A stretch of DNA of 64,000 nt from Sciurus carolinensis (GCF_902686445.1 NW_025920104.1:3410001-3474000), one strand, 5' to 3'. Positions 11,126-22,886 are shown, numbered from the stretch's first letter. A program made the numbers and translations. Notes: a model not told the origin generated them from the letters alone.

Positions 11126-12280
11126 ACAGTAATTTTACAATTTGCAAACAGTAGAACTATGTTTGATGCTCACAATGATACAGTTAGGTAGGTTGGATTG
11201 GCATTATCCATCACCTTCATTTTGCAGATTAAAAAACAAAACAAAAAAAAAACAAACAGGAATTTATAGCTTACCTGTTTTGAGATTATATAGCCAAGAT
11301 GCGACATGCTGACATTACAATCTTGATCTTTGGTCTCCAGAGTTTATGCTTCTCTTGTTGTCTCTCATCTGGATACTGTAGGACCTTAGAATGACCTAAG
11401 AAAATAAGATACATCCAGAATTTGAAGACAAGGTCATAAAATATTGAATGAAATAAAATTATTATTGAATGAATATGACCAGTCATCTCTTGGAGAAGAA
11501 ATCATAAAAGACAATTGATCTATAGAGTGATGCTGATACATAATGTTATCATTTAAAATTGAATCAATGAGAAACATCTTATAAATTTTAATGTTATAAG
11601 GAATATAATAATGATATAATATTTTAAAAATTTTAATTTAAAATTTTAAATGATATAAATTTTAAAATTTTTCATTTAAAAAAAATGAAATAAGACAGAA
11701 TAAAACAAAATATTGCCATTTGTTTCTTGTCAAGGGGTGCCCTGACTGTTTAATGGTGCTCTTTCAGTCTGCTCATAAGTATGTCCTTATGTTAAAGAAG
11801 AAGGATCCTTCACACTAGCCCAGCTTGCTGACATTGTCCCTATGATCACCTTCATATATTCTATATTTGCCAAAGCACTTTTGGATTTAAATTTAACTGC
11901 TTAAGGAAACTGTCCTGCTTGGAAGAGAAAATGAAACAAAGTTGAGGAAGCATACCATGCTCATTTGATGGGTAGTATTTTTAAATGTAGAGGAATGTTA
12001 GTATTTTGATAGTCTCATTCTCTCTCTCATCTTAAGAGTACACATCAGCTCCCAGACTCATTCCTAACCCAAAGAGTAGGACATCCTGTTTCAGAAGTAA
12101 GACAGTCAACTCTTGAATCATCCTAAATACAAATAGGAGGTCACTGGTGACCCCTCTCTCTACCCCACCATGGGAAGCACTAAAAGGCAAGAGTTCACTC
12201 CATATTTCATGACTTCACTTTTATGTTATTTTGGTGATCACATACCATCAGTAACTTCTCACTTCTTATCTTCCTTCCTT
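11126..12280. other. Intergenic, unassigned, with A-rich and AT-rich patches
   Basis: There is an A-rich patch at 11228-11262 and a low-complexity AT stretch at 11585-11690. No gene evidence. Confidence 0.5.
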
Positions 12281-12930
12281 AAAAATTTCTTTTCTGAAAC
12301 TTGGAATGAACCCTCCATTTGACCCAGCTATCCCACTCCTCGGTTTACACCCAAGGACTTAAAATCAGCATACTGCAGTGATGCAGCCACATCAATATTC
12401 ATAGTTGCTCAATTGACAATAGCTAGATTGTGGAACCAACCTAGATATTTTTCAATTGATGAACAGAAAAATAAACTGTGGTATATATACACAATGGAAT
12501 ATTACTCAGCTATAAAGAAGAATAAAATTTTGGCATTTGCTGGCAAATGGGTGGAGTTGGAGAATATCATGCTAAGTGAAATAAACCAAGCCCAAAAAAC
12601 CAAAGGCTGAGTGTTTTCTCTGATAAGTGAATGATGATATATAACAGGGAGATGGGAGAGAAAAATGGAGGAACTTTGGATGGTGTAGAGGAAAATGGGG
12701 CAGGGGTGGGTGGGGGAAGGAAGGATAGTAGACTGAGACACTATTACCCTACCCTATGTATATGTATGATTACATGAATGGTGTGAATCTACATTGTGTA
12801 CAACCATAGAAATGAAAAGTTGTATCCCTTTTGTGTATAATGAATCAAAATGCAGTCTGTAAAACTAAAAATAAAGTGTGTAAAAATAAAAAGTATTTTA
12901 ATCAAAAAAAGAAAATAAAAATTTTTTTCT
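12281..12930 (+). mobile_element. 5'-truncated L1 (end of ORF2, 3' UTR, A-rich tail)
   Basis: 12300-12610 encodes the ORF2 C terminus (AGKWVELENIMLSE, then a KTKG end with a stop at 12608). The 3' UTR continues to about 12860 and is followed by an A-rich tail. An imperfect direct repeat of about 14 bp (12281-12295 AAAAATTTCTTTTCT; 12917-12930 similar) may be the target-site duplication. Confidence 0.9.
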
Positions 12931-13690
12931 CATTACTCCTCTAGATTAAATGTATTGTTAACAATGAATAGGGTTTCTTTAATTCCATTCTGTAACTGGG
13001 CTTCTCAAATAGAAATTACTACTCCTCTCTCAAATGTTTTCATATATATTTTGCACAGAGACTGCCTTGGAATATTCCATTCATGAAAGGCACAAAGTAT
13101 GTAAAATATATGGACCAATGTTCTTCAAAACAGAAGTGATTAGTTATGATGCTTTATATGCCTAGAATGGTATGTGCTTTGCACGGGCCCTAGTGCATAT
13201 GGAAAGCGTTCGACTATTTGTTAAATGAATGACTCCAGAAAAAGAACACCACACTAAAATAAAACATACTTTCCTCAACGATGAAAAAAAAAAAAAAAAA
13301 ACTTTTAAAAGTTTCATATGGACCCAGTTTAAGAGGTCGAGTTCTTTAAGGAAAGGGTTTAAGCACAATACCGACAATTTAGCTGTTTCTAAATATATTT
13401 CTGAAATTCTGCTTAAATGTTTCAACCTTGGGCTTTAAGGTCTTATTTTTAGGACACCGAGGCTTTCACTGTAATGGAAACAACAAGTAGTAGGGGCTTC
13501 CCCGCCTTCCTCCCTCTAGGATTTCAAATTCACCTCGAACACCACCCCTGTTCTTCTAGTAAATCCACATTAGGGAGCACGCCCAGTACGAGGAGATGGC
13601 AAGAAAATAGGAAACCGGCTCCATGGAAACCGCAGAACGGAGGGAACATGGGAGCGCTAGGGTGGTTGGAGGGAAAGGAACCCTCTTCCT
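12931..13690. other. Upstream flank of the CpG island
   Basis: It contains an A run at 13284-13302 and a possible L2 end (listed separately). GC content rises after about 13480. No gene seen on either strand, so a divergent partner gene is not supported. Confidence 0.5.
13158..13233 (+). repeat. Possible L2 LINE 3' end
   Basis: A degenerate version of the L2 terminus is visible (GGGCCCTAGTGCATATG, then TATTTGTTAAATGAATGA). The match is weak. Confidence 0.4.
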
Positions 13691-13717
13691 GAAGATGTCG
13701 CCAAGGCGCTCATCGGA

Positions 13718-13744
13718 TGACGTCACGCACCCGCGGTGACGTCA
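13718..13744. promoter_or_regulatory. Two perfect CRE palindromes (CREB/ATF sites)
   Basis: TGACGTCA occurs at 13718-13725 and again at 13737-13744, 19 bp start to start, i.e. slightly under two helical turns, inside the CpG island about 290 bp upstream of the start codon. Full palindromic CREs are high-affinity CREB/ATF1/CREM sites. Regulation of this gene by them is inferred. Confidence 0.85.
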
Positions 13745-14027
13745 CAGTAGTGACACGAGGGGGACGCCGTTGCTGTTGCCCGGTCGACTTCTCGTCCTCT
13801 CCGCTCCCTTCACTCGCCCCCACCCCGCATCCTTCCCCAGTCCGCTCAGGCTCAGCTGCGCCCAGGGCCACAGGCCGGTACCTGAGGCGACCCAGGCGCC
13901 CTCCCGCCGGTGGCGCCGCCCGGCCGCCCCTCCCACGCCCCCCTGCGCCTCCGCACCCGCCTCTTCCCGCCCTCCGCTCCCTCCTCCTCCCCGCCCAGCG
14001 GCGGTCTCTCGGCTGGCTCTCCGTTAT

Positions 14028-14037
14028 AAGATGGCGG
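14028..14037 (+). promoter_or_regulatory. YY1-type motif overlapping the start codon
   Basis: AAGATGGCGG matches the YY1 core; its ATG is the initiation codon. Such sites are common just downstream of CpG-island start sites. A TATAA string sits directly before it (14025-14029), too close to the ATG to act as the TATA box of this transcript. Confidence 0.7.
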
Positions 14038-14150
14038 TGCTGAGCGGTGGCGGTGGCGTGGAGCTGGGCCAGGCTCTGTTCAACTGGGACTTGGAGTCGG
14101 AGGCTGGCGCTGCGGCCTCTTCGGCTGCGGATCCGGCCATTCCTGAGGAG
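14031..14150 (+). CDS. First coding exon of an unidentified host gene (40 codons)
   Basis: The ATG at 14031 has a strong Kozak context (A at -3, G at +4). Forty codons run to 14150 and end in GAG GAG, directly followed by the consensus donor GTGAGT at 14151, so the intron is phase 0. The peptide starts [14 protein letters not shown], continues with an LFNWDLESE segment and an alanine/serine-rich stretch, and ends DPAIPEE. There is no signal peptide or membrane segment, so a cytosolic or nuclear protein is likely. The same frame stays open upstream to about 13770 but contains no earlier ATG. GC-rich codon use and position in a CpG island with CRE and YY1 sites support a real first exon. I do not recognise the protein, and no second exon is evident in the window. 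An alternative is that the exon is spliced to a short exon I missed. Confidence 0.8.
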
Positions 14151-14156
14151 GTGAGT
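14151..14156 (+). other. 5' splice site of intron 1
   Basis: GAG|GTGAGT is a near-perfect U1 match directly after the phase-0 end of the first coding exon. Confidence 0.85.
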
Positions 14157-14289
14157 ACCGACCCCACCCTGCCGCCCCTCGCGTCTCTGCGCTTGGCTGA
14201 CTTGTGTTTATTTGGGGGGAAAAGGCGGCGGCAGGGGCTCTGGTGCCCTGGGCTACCTTCTGCTGCTGGCTTCGCGGATGGTTGGTGGG

Positions 14290-17055
14290 CATTGTCCCGG
14301 TGTCCCTCCCAGTCCTGCCACTCCTTGCTTCCTAAACACACAATGGCCCGGGGGCGGGGATTTCCCTGGCCCCCACCCCAGATGTGGGGATGGGACGGCC
14401 AGACTCTGGTGGCCCGAGAAGGTCAGGCCTGGCTGGGAGATCAATCCCTGCATCTCTTCCATGCTTTCCTTATTTGGGGAGGGGGAGGGGGAGTGTGCGG
14501 CTTCCTCCAAGTGGAGGCCCGGGTTCCTGCCATGTGTGGTTATGACCCGGTCTTGGGGATGGACGATGGGGCGCATCTGCCACTCTCTGCCCTCCCTAAC
14601 TCCCCTCACACCCTTTTCAGGCCACAGTCCCTCCTTCCCCTTTTGTACTTGTTCGGGGGATTTTTTTTTTTTTTTTCACCTATTTTCCCTGGCGGACAGT
14701 TTTGATTTTTTGTCTTCGATTTCTCACCCCCCAGATTGCACTGTTTCTGCTGTCTTTCTCATCCCGGTCTCTGGTCCCTCATAATGTTTGTCAAGTGCCC
14801 TGTCGCTGAGTGGTATCCCCCATCCAGTCCTCATCTCTTACCCCGCACATTTTTCCATTTGTCGGACCTGCCAGCTTCCGCTGAAGAGCATTTTTGCACT
14901 TCTCTTACCCTGGTCCTCTGGAGGCCTTCTGCTTCATTCCACCACTCCCTTACAACTTTATCTATTTATCTTCAGAAACCCTTCTGGACACTCTAAATCT
15001 ACCCATTTTCTGAACCCCGAAGCTGTCAAGATTCCCTGAGGTTTCACTTGACTCGTTGCACCCTTACACTACTCGCACCTTTTGATTAGTCCCTCAGTGT
15101 GCATTCACACCTCTTTCTTCTTTCTTTTTTTAAGTAAATTCGATTTTCTTGTGTTGTCCTCCTTTTTGTTCTGTTTTTCTTTTACTTTTCCTCTTTAATT
15201 TTTGCCTATTCTGTTTTTGCACTATTAAACCTCTTGTCACCTTGTCAGTTACTTAATTTACATTTTTATTATATAAACTACACTGTATTCAGTATTTGGT
15301 ACCTTACTACATAGAACAATATACACTATTATACTTCACAAATAATAATGTAATATCTAACCTAACTGTACTATTATTGACTAGATGATGTGGCTTGCTG
15401 TGTAGACTTTGCTCAGAGTTCTTTTCCTTCCTACTACTTACATCTCATTTCCCAATTCTCATAACATCTTACTCTCATCTCTGCAGTTTTCTTTTTCCTG
15501 CCTCTTCATCCTTATTTTGGAAATTAGTCTAATACATTTTCTTTATTCAGTAGCAGTTTATTGTTTTCCATCCTTTTATACCATCTGCCTCTGTGCCCAG
15601 AATGTGTTCTGTACATCATTTGATCTAGTCTAAATTTCACCTTTTTTCTTATTTATCTTAAATCATTTCACTTTCCATTTTCCATTTCTGCTCACATCAG
15701 TTCCTACTAATAGCTACTCATTTCGCTCAATGGCTTGAATTCCTAGGATAAAGCTCTTCCCTTCATCCAGTTCCCAGTTTATTCTGTTTCCCTTGCCCTG
15801 TTACCATTCATTCTCTTGTTTCCTGACTTTTGGTACTTAACTTACTGAAACTTCCTCTTGTCTTCCCCACTCCTCCACATTCCTTCTTATTTATAAACAT
15901 CTTTGTTCTGTTGACATGGAAATTTATTTTTAGGATACATTGTTTTCAATGGATAAACATGAGGGGCCACATCTGCTGTCTATTTTCTCCTGGAATCAGA
16001 TATGCCTTTGTCTTATCAGGCACAGATGCCTTTGGACTTTACTTACTCTGTCTTGCATGTTGGTTTTGTTGACTTGTATAGATGTTTGAAGGCTAATACA
16101 GAGAAGAATAGATGAATTAATGAGTAAGAGTTATGAAATTGTAATTCTCTGATATACCATTGTTTACATTGAAAATTTAGTTTCAGAATTATTGGGACAC
16201 TTTTCAATTCTATAGAGAAGGCTTTTGTTAAGTCAAATTTCTGCCCTGCTATTTCACTTAAAAGGACCAGGTTGTTTGGAATTCTACTTGCTGAAGAGTG
16301 CCCTAGGTTAGTACTAGGGCTATGGTTTTCTGTATTTGGCACACTTCCTGGGCAGTTCAAGTGCTTGAGAACCTCTAGGCTAGATGAAGTTAAGTTTAAA
16401 TTGCCAGCAGTTGGAAAATGTGTTCACAGTTTTTGAAACTGTAAGGGTATTCTTTAATTTTATTTAGTAAAAAACAAATGTTTCCCACTGATTCCTTCCA
16501 CCCAGGTTTTGATGTTTAGTGATGAAGAGTTTATCCTCAGTGTTTTTTTTTTTATAAGAACTAATAATAAAGGTATTTATATGGGGGGATATAAATTATA
16601 AAAAGTGGACCTCTTTTGAGTGTAGATATCAATATTACAGATGATAAAATTCCTTCAGGATACAATTTTTAATTTGAAGTTGATATTCAGTGGAAATTGA
16701 CATGTACTATGATTTTTTTAATTTAAATTGTCTTCCTTGTGCTGTACTAAGAAGAATGTCATGTAATTGTCAAGGACATGGGAAGACATGAAAAATTGTG
16801 CTTGTGTGTAACAACATATTACATTCTGAAGACTTATCTTAACATTAAAATATAAGGTTTAAAAAATGTGTCAAGAGGAAAATTTCATCTGTGGTAAATA
16901 AATTCTAATTACAGAGGGAAAACACATGTTGAAAGGTCAGAAATGTAAGTAGAAAAAGGAAAAAAAAAGTAATCTATAATCTTAACCACCAAGATAAAAT
17001 TACCATAAATATTTTGGTGTATGTCTACTTTCTGTGCTGATGTAGAACACTGTAT
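14290..17055. other. Intronic DNA, no feature recognised
   Basis: The first 700 bp stay fairly GC-rich; after that it is pyrimidine-rich, with poly-T at 14660-14677. Short open frames here are not supported as exons. Confidence 0.5.
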
Positions 17056-17059
17056 GTGA

Positions 17060-17264
17060 TTTATAGCTCCCCCTGCCCCCACTAGAGATTGAAACCAGAG
17101 TCTCACACCTGCTAGGTAAGCTCTCTGCCTCAGACTGTGTCTCCATCCATTTTTTACTTATTTAGCCAGGGTCTCTCTGAGTTGCCCAGGTTGTTCTTGA
17201 ACTTTAGATCCTTATCCTTCAACCTCCTAAGTCACTGAAATTACAGGTGTATGCCATGTCTAAT
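17060..17264 (-). mobile_element. B1-dID dimeric SINE
   Basis: Reverse complement of ID (CTAGAGATTGAAACCAGAG), a T-rich linker at 17149-17162, and B1 (AGGGTCTCTCTGAGTTGCCC through ATTACAGGTGTATGCC). Confidence 0.82.
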
Positions 17265-17671
17265 TTGTAATTCTTTTTAACTTAACAATATAGCAAAGCT
17301 TTTATATATCACTACCTAATCATGATTTAGCTAATCAACTTTTTTGGATATGAGGTTATTTTCAATTTTTTTTTTACTGTTATCAAACATCTTGGATATA
17401 GACTGTAGATTTTAGTTTTTAAAATTACTTTGGGGGATGAATAGATCTCATGTCCTTTATTTTTATTACTTTGTAGGGCTCAAATTAGAATACTGTGACA
17501 GGAATTTATTAAATGGTTATGAAATGAATGTGCTTATACTTTGGGCATTAAATGTTTACTTTTAATCATTCATATTTCCTTGATGTGTGTTTCAGGCTGT
17601 TTCTGAAGTCTGTTTTTTTCTGCTTTCAACTGTCTTATAAATTACAGAATCCCTTGTACCTGTTTCATGAC

Positions 17672-17762
17672 TAATTTGTTTTTTTTTTCTGTGGGCCTGG
17701 AGGTTGAACACAGAGACTCATGGTTGCTAGGCCATCACTCTATTACTGAACTTCATTCTCAA
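17672..17762 (-). mobile_element. ID SINE, degenerate
   Basis: A poly-T head, then GAGGTTGAACACAGAGACTC and TTGCTAGGCCATCACTCTAT, the reverse of an ID body. Confidence 0.65.
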
Positions 17763-18502
17763 TTTTATGTTGCTTTCTTTGACCTTGTGGTATATAGTAT
17801 AATATGAAAATAAGATACAATAAATACATAGAATGTAAAAAATATGTGATACTAGGATATTACCCTGTTCCTCTTGTACTGTTTGTGTAGAAGGGTGTTA
17901 CTTACATTTATATTACAATCACAATTGTATTTTCTTGTTTTCAAGATCTCATGAACAATTTTGGTTAAGCTGTGTAATTATGATAATGCAATGACTAGGA
18001 AATATTCTGGATGGGATCTCCTTTATAATGAGGTCCACTGTATTTGTAAACTAGGAGTTGTATTGCATCATATCCCTGTGCAGTTCTGGCTATTGCTGTT
18101 AATATTTGTCTAGATATATTCAAAGGTTTCCTTTACGTAAAAAAAAAATTATGCAACAGCTGATTTTGGTATTTGTGTTCCCTTTGGTACACTTTTCTTT
18201 CTCCTTTATGAACTCATTAGGCATCCACTTACTCCTTTTATTTAGGAAATTATCTAATATTGGTCACATATTTGATTGTCAGTAAACAGATGAGAAAGGA
18301 GTATTGGATGGGATATTTGAATATAGTAAAACTAGGTATAAATTTAATTATATTTGGACAATAGAAAAATTATATTAGGATAACAAGCTAGAGCAGTCTG
18401 ACTCCTCTTGTTTTTCTGATCCCTGCTTTCCTGATTAGGATGAATAGGAAGGAGATCTAGCTAATAGAACCTGTGTTCTGTGAGTGAAGAAGCTGCATCT
18501 TT

Positions 18503-18712
18503 TTTGGCTTTTTGTTTTTTCACCTGGGATTGGACCTAAGTGCACTTGACCACTGAGCAACATCTCCAGTCCCCTATTTATAGTTTATTAGAGACAGGGT
18601 CCCACTGAGTTGCTTGGGCCTTGCTAAGTTGCTGAGACTGGCTTTGAATTCATGATTCTCCTGCCTCAGCCTCCTGAGCTGCTGGGAGTACAGGCACATG
18701 TTACCATGCCTT
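18503..18712 (-). mobile_element. B1-dID dimeric SINE
   Basis: The ID part (ACTGAGCAACATCTCCAGTC) is followed by the B1 part (GAGACAGGGTCCCACTGAG to CTCCTGAGCTGCTGGGAGTA) in reverse orientation. Confidence 0.88.
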
Positions 18713-19650
18713 CCCATTTTTTTGGTGTTTTTGACCTGCTGCCTACCTTATAAAAGGAGGCAACTACTTGGTGTTCTTCCTTTTCTTTTTTTTCTGAAAT
18801 CACAAAATGTTTTCTCCTTCAGAACTGATAAAGTGCATTTTGTTTTGATACCTTGATATTTAATTTAGCTGAGAACTTATTGAACATTTTGTCATAATTC
18901 CCTTGTTTTGTGAAATTTTGGATGTTCCTAATTTCAATATTTCTGCCTCAAATTATCATTAAGATAAGACTTTTTAAAAGTCTCTTACTATTTCTCAGGC
19001 CTTAAATTATTTTAGGTTTTTTGTTCATTCTCTTCATTTCACCTCTATTGGTTATTCTGTAAAGTCATAATCAGGAATAGTTATAGAACTTCTGGTTTCA
19101 AAGTAGGTGGGCCTGTTTGGGAGTTTTTCTGTCTTTTACAATTAGGTAGGGCTTTCTTCATTGTAGTGTTAGAGATGAATTTGTTAGTAAAACAAAACAG
19201 AAAACTTAATTTGTTCCATTCCTTCCTTAAATATTTTATGGAGGCATTGATATGTTCTTGGAGGTAGTTTTATTTTTCAGTCTCTTTGGGCTACTAACCT
19301 AATTTTACTATCATACTTAATTAGTGTGATAGAAGAAACTCTTAATACTGCCTCTAACCTGACATTAAGCAATTATCTTTTTTATCCCTCTACCCTCTGA
19401 GATTATCTTTTCAAGTATCATAAACTGTGTAGAAAATTGAATCAACTTGTATCTAACACAGGGGTTAACACAATTTCCAAAGAGTCTTATATTTTAAATG
19501 TTTTAGGCATTGTGGTCATATGGTTCCTGTCAACAACCTCTCAACAGTGCTACTGTAGCTCAGAAACAGCTAATAGATAGTATATTAATGTATGAGCTTG
19601 AGTGTGTTCTAATACAATTTAAGGATGCTGAAATATGAAAGTCATTTTTG
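18713..19650. other. Intronic DNA, unassigned
   Basis: Nothing recognised. Confidence 0.5.
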
Positions 19651-19654
19651 AGGG

Positions 19655-19929
19655 AGAGGAGTACTGAGGATTGAACCCAGAGGTACTTTGCATTATCCCC
19701 AGCTTTTAAAATCTTTTTTTTTTGGGGGGGGACGGGTACTGGGAATTGAACTCTGGGGCACTCAACCACTGAGCCACATCCCCAGCCCTCTTTTGTGTTT
19801 TATTTAGTTATATGGTCTCACTGAGTTGCTTAGCTTGCCGCCACCCCGTTGATAAGGTTGGCTTTGAACTCCTGATCCTCCTGACTCAGCCTCCCATGCT
19901 ACTAGGATTATAGACAGGCACCACTGAAC
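19655..19929 (-). mobile_element. ID fragment followed by B1-dID SINE
   Basis: A short ID piece (GAGTACTGAGGATTGAACCC) at 19660-19705 precedes a complete reverse B1-dID (T/G run at 19714-19731, TGAGCCACATCCCCAGCCC, then CCTCCTGACTCAGCCTCC). These are two tandem insertions in the same orientation. Confidence 0.82.
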
Positions 19930-20029
19930 CTTATATGTAAGTCTTGATATGTGTTTTGCACATATCTCCTCCACTGATTTGTTGTCTAATTATTTTCCTA
20001 AGTGTCTTATTAAGACCAGAAATTTTCTC

Positions 20030-20120
20030 TTCTTTTTTTTTTTTCTTTGAAGTGCTGAGGGTTTAACTTGGGCACTACACTTGCTAGGTAAGCTGTATCA
20101 CTAAACTACAAGATGTAGTT
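20030..20120 (-). mobile_element. ID SINE, degenerate
   Basis: Poly-T head and GAAGTGCTGAGGGTTTAACT with TTGCTAGGTAAGCTGTATCA, a reverse ID body. Confidence 0.6.
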
Positions 20121-20308
20121 TTATTTTTTGATGAAATCCAATTTATGAATTCTTTCTTTTATGGTTCACGATTCATAAAAGTTTTCTCATAGAATTTTTA
20201 TAATTTTATCTGTTATTATGTCTATGATCCATTTGGAGTTAATTTTTTTATGTAGTTGGCCTGTTGCATTTGTGAATTCAGTTGAATATAGGTCAGAAAT
20301 ATTCAAAA

Positions 20309-20402
20309 AGGGTGGGGGTGTAGCTCAGTGTTAGAGCTCTTGCCTAGCATGTGTGAGACCCTGGGTTCAATGCCTAGCACTGGGGGGGAAATTTTTTTTA
20401 AA
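20309..20402 (+). mobile_element. ID SINE
   Basis: GGGTGTAGCTCAGTGTTAGA and GAGACCCTGGGTTCAATGCC show the A- and B-box regions. It ends in a short G/A/T tail. Confidence 0.88.
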
Positions 20403-20413
20403 TGAATTGAGTC

Positions 20414-20540
20414 AGGCTGAGGTTGTTACTCAGTGGTAGTGAGCTCGCCTAGCAGGTGTGAGGCCCTGGGTTCGATCTTCAGCATTACATAAAAGTAAAG
20501 GTATTGTGTCCCCCTACAACTAAAAAATTTAAAAAAAGGA
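20414..20540 (+). mobile_element. ID SINE with extended 3' tail
   Basis: The ID body (TCAGTGGTAGTGAGCTCGCC, GAGGCCCTGGGTTCGATC) is followed by a non-tRNA tail, AAAGGTATTGTGTCC and CCTACAACTAA. The same tail follows the ID at 34346-34470, marking a distinct subfamily. Confidence 0.85.
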
Positions 20541-20574
20541 ATTGGGTCTATACTGAATTAATACAGACTATTTC

Positions 20575-20812
20575 TTGTCATTGTTCCCTAAACAGTATAG
20601 TGTAAGAACTATTTCTGTAACATTTACATTATTAAGTATTATAAGTAATCTACAGATGATTTAAAGTTTATAGGAGTAGGAGGATGTGTAAAGGTTGTAT
20701 GCGTATTTACCACAACATTATATGTAAGGGACTGGAGCATCCTACAATTTTGGTATCCCTGGGGGTTCTGGAACCGATGCCCTATAGATACCCAGGGGTA
20801 GCTGCGAATTAT
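20575..20812 (+). mobile_element. DNA transposon end, TcMar-Tigger-like
   Basis: AAGTAATCTACAGATGATTT, ATATGTAAGGGACTGGAGCA and GGTATCCCTGGGGGTTCTGG resemble the 3' half of a Tigger-type non-autonomous element. Family assignment is from memory. Confidence 0.65.
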
Positions 20813-22800
20813 AAGGTAGTGGTTGAGGTTAATTTTTTCGTGTATAGATGTCCAGATGTTTAACATTTTTTAAAAGACTCACCTTTTTCTATGTAATTAA
20901 CATTATTTGTTAATAAATAGCAAATTGTGCCTTTATTGAAATCAATTGCTTGTGTTTTTTTTTACTTTGGATTCTACATAGTTTTACTGATCTTTGTCTG
21001 TCCCTAGACTGATACCACATTATCTTGATTGCTGTAGCTTTACAGTTAAGTCTTCAAATAAGGTAAATCCAGTTGAGAAAATTTTAAGAGCTTTGAGATT
21101 TTTAAATTTCATGTGTTACTGAAATCTGGGAATAAGATCCGTAATTTTCCTTAGATTCCCAAATGTATCTTCTACTCCCAAAAAACTTAAGATACACTGT
21201 AGTATAAAGTTAATATATCTCTTTTTTGAATTATTTGGTGGTAAGTTTCATGAAAGTTGCAGGTTAAAAGAAGTTTCATCAAAAATTAATTTCCTTATAA
21301 GAAATAGATGAGATATTCTAATAGGTTGCATAAAGTGTCAACCATTTCCATTTTCTTTTTTTTTTAAATCATATTGTAAAAGTACTAACTGTAATCAAGA
21401 TATATGTTGGTGACTGGATGTATCGTTTGGTGCTGGAATGCTTGCCTATATATGTGAGACCCTGGATTAAATATACAGCACTACAGGGAGAAAATAAAAA
21501 AAAGATGTGTAGGAGGGAAAGTGAGTAAGTGTATTTATTAAGATTTTTACTCACCAAAGTAAGTCACTGAAAATGTCAATTTGGCTTTGGAAGATAAAAG
21601 TTCACAGTAGCAGCTATGTTATTCTCCATTGTAAGAGTTCATTTGTTTGAAACCTGTATCATATTCTGTGACATTTCAGAATTAACACTCTTTTTAATTT
21701 TAGAGGCATCATTAAACTTGTTATGATTTTGCTAAGGATAATTAGAAGGTGGTGGTTCATATTTCTACCTTTTTGCAGTGGACCATAGACCCCTTGCCCT
21801 GTTAGATTATACTGGTGATAGCTTTTACTGCTAAGCCTAGAGCCATTCCTACAATACTAAAGGGTATTTTTAGTTATGATTTTCACTTAAGAATTAAAAA
21901 ACAAAGAAGCAGGAAATACATGTAAGTGAAGTGAAGCCTAAGTCTGGAATAACTGAATTGAACAGGGTCGTGTGATGATTGAGGAGGTAGAAATTATCTA
22001 GACCTTTGCTCATGTTGTAAGAAAGGTTCTAATTTTGTTTTTCCACCTTGCAGATTTTGAAACAGCACTTCCAGGGAGGGAGAAACATTTTAACAGATGG
22101 TTTTCAGCTGTTGTTATGTTAGTGTTTAAAAAAAATAATAAGGTACCCATCTCATTGTAAAAAATACTTGGAGTTTAAATTGAGAAATACTCATTTTGGT
22201 TTTATGTTCTTGTACTACATATATAAGACTTTTAAATTAATACCAGACATTTTTTACTCTCTATTTTCAGAATAACTTAATTAAAATAAAATTTTGATGC
22301 TTAAAATTAGTCACTTTGAGCATTTTAAGCAGTTTAGCATACTGACTGGTATTATTCCTCCATTGACCTAATATTTCCTGCCTTGAAGTAATTGTTTTGC
22401 AAAATAAGTTTTTGGTTGGACTTATAGATGTATTTTTAATATTAAAGGGTATTTTGAGTCTCAGCAGTAACATTGTAAAGTTATTGGACTTATGCTTTTC
22501 TGTACAAAATACCTGACTTACTCCTTTTCCTGTTTCATGGTTCATACTAAGAAATCTCTCTGTTTAGAGGGGGAGAAAATCAAAAAATTACTAATACAAC
22601 AGTCTTAAGTAGATGTGATTATTTTTAAAGGGTTCTTTTTAGCCTAGTTACTGGTAATGTATAAAGGGAATTTAATTCCCATTATTAAAAATATTCTGTA
22701 TTTTTTATGAATACCAAGCAATTACTGCTTTTGTACCATTTTTTAAATTGTAAAAAGATGAAATACCATTGTAAATTACTCCTAAATAACTCTAAATTGG
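20813..22800. other. Intronic DNA, mostly unassigned
   Basis: It holds one degenerate ID (listed separately). A CAG acceptor-like site at about 22053 is followed by a short open stretch but no good donor. Confidence 0.5.
21409..21502 (+). mobile_element. ID SINE, degenerate
   Basis: GGTGACTGGATGTATCGTTT, GCTTGCCTATATATGTGAGA and CCCTGGATTAAATATACAGC, then an A-rich tail. Confidence 0.65.
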
Positions 22801-22886
22801 TTTTTGTTTTTGACACTAGGGATTGAACCCTGTGCTTTGTACACTCCAAGCAGGCACTTTACCATTGAGCTGTACCTCAAGTCTTA
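22801..22886 (-). mobile_element. ID SINE
   Basis: ACACTAGGGATTGAACCC, GCAGGCACTTTACCATTGAG: a reverse ID body. Confidence 0.78.

Larger units (their letters stand above)
13690..14285 (+). promoter_or_regulatory. CpG island promoter
   Basis: GC-rich and CpG-rich by eye, in sharp contrast to the AT-rich flanks. It contains paired CRE sites, C-rich Sp1/KLF-type boxes (CGGCCGCCCCTCCCACGCCC near 13921), the 5' UTR, the first coding exon and the start of intron 1. This is the architecture of a broadly expressed housekeeping-type gene. The transcription start is not placed exactly; it probably lies between 13745 and 14030. Confidence 0.88.

Noticed and set aside
13770..14030. In-frame upstream extension of the first exon
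   Set aside because: The frame is open but has no ATG; the composition is simply the GC-rich 5' UTR. The ATG at 14031 has the better context.
13742..14609. Several long open frames on both strands in the CpG island
   Set aside because: GC-rich DNA has few stop codons. These frames overlap the exon and the donor site and have proline/arginine-rich chance composition.
22053..22127. Possible exon 2 after a CCACCTTGCAG acceptor
   Set aside because: The frame stays open for about 22 codons but no acceptable donor precedes the stop.
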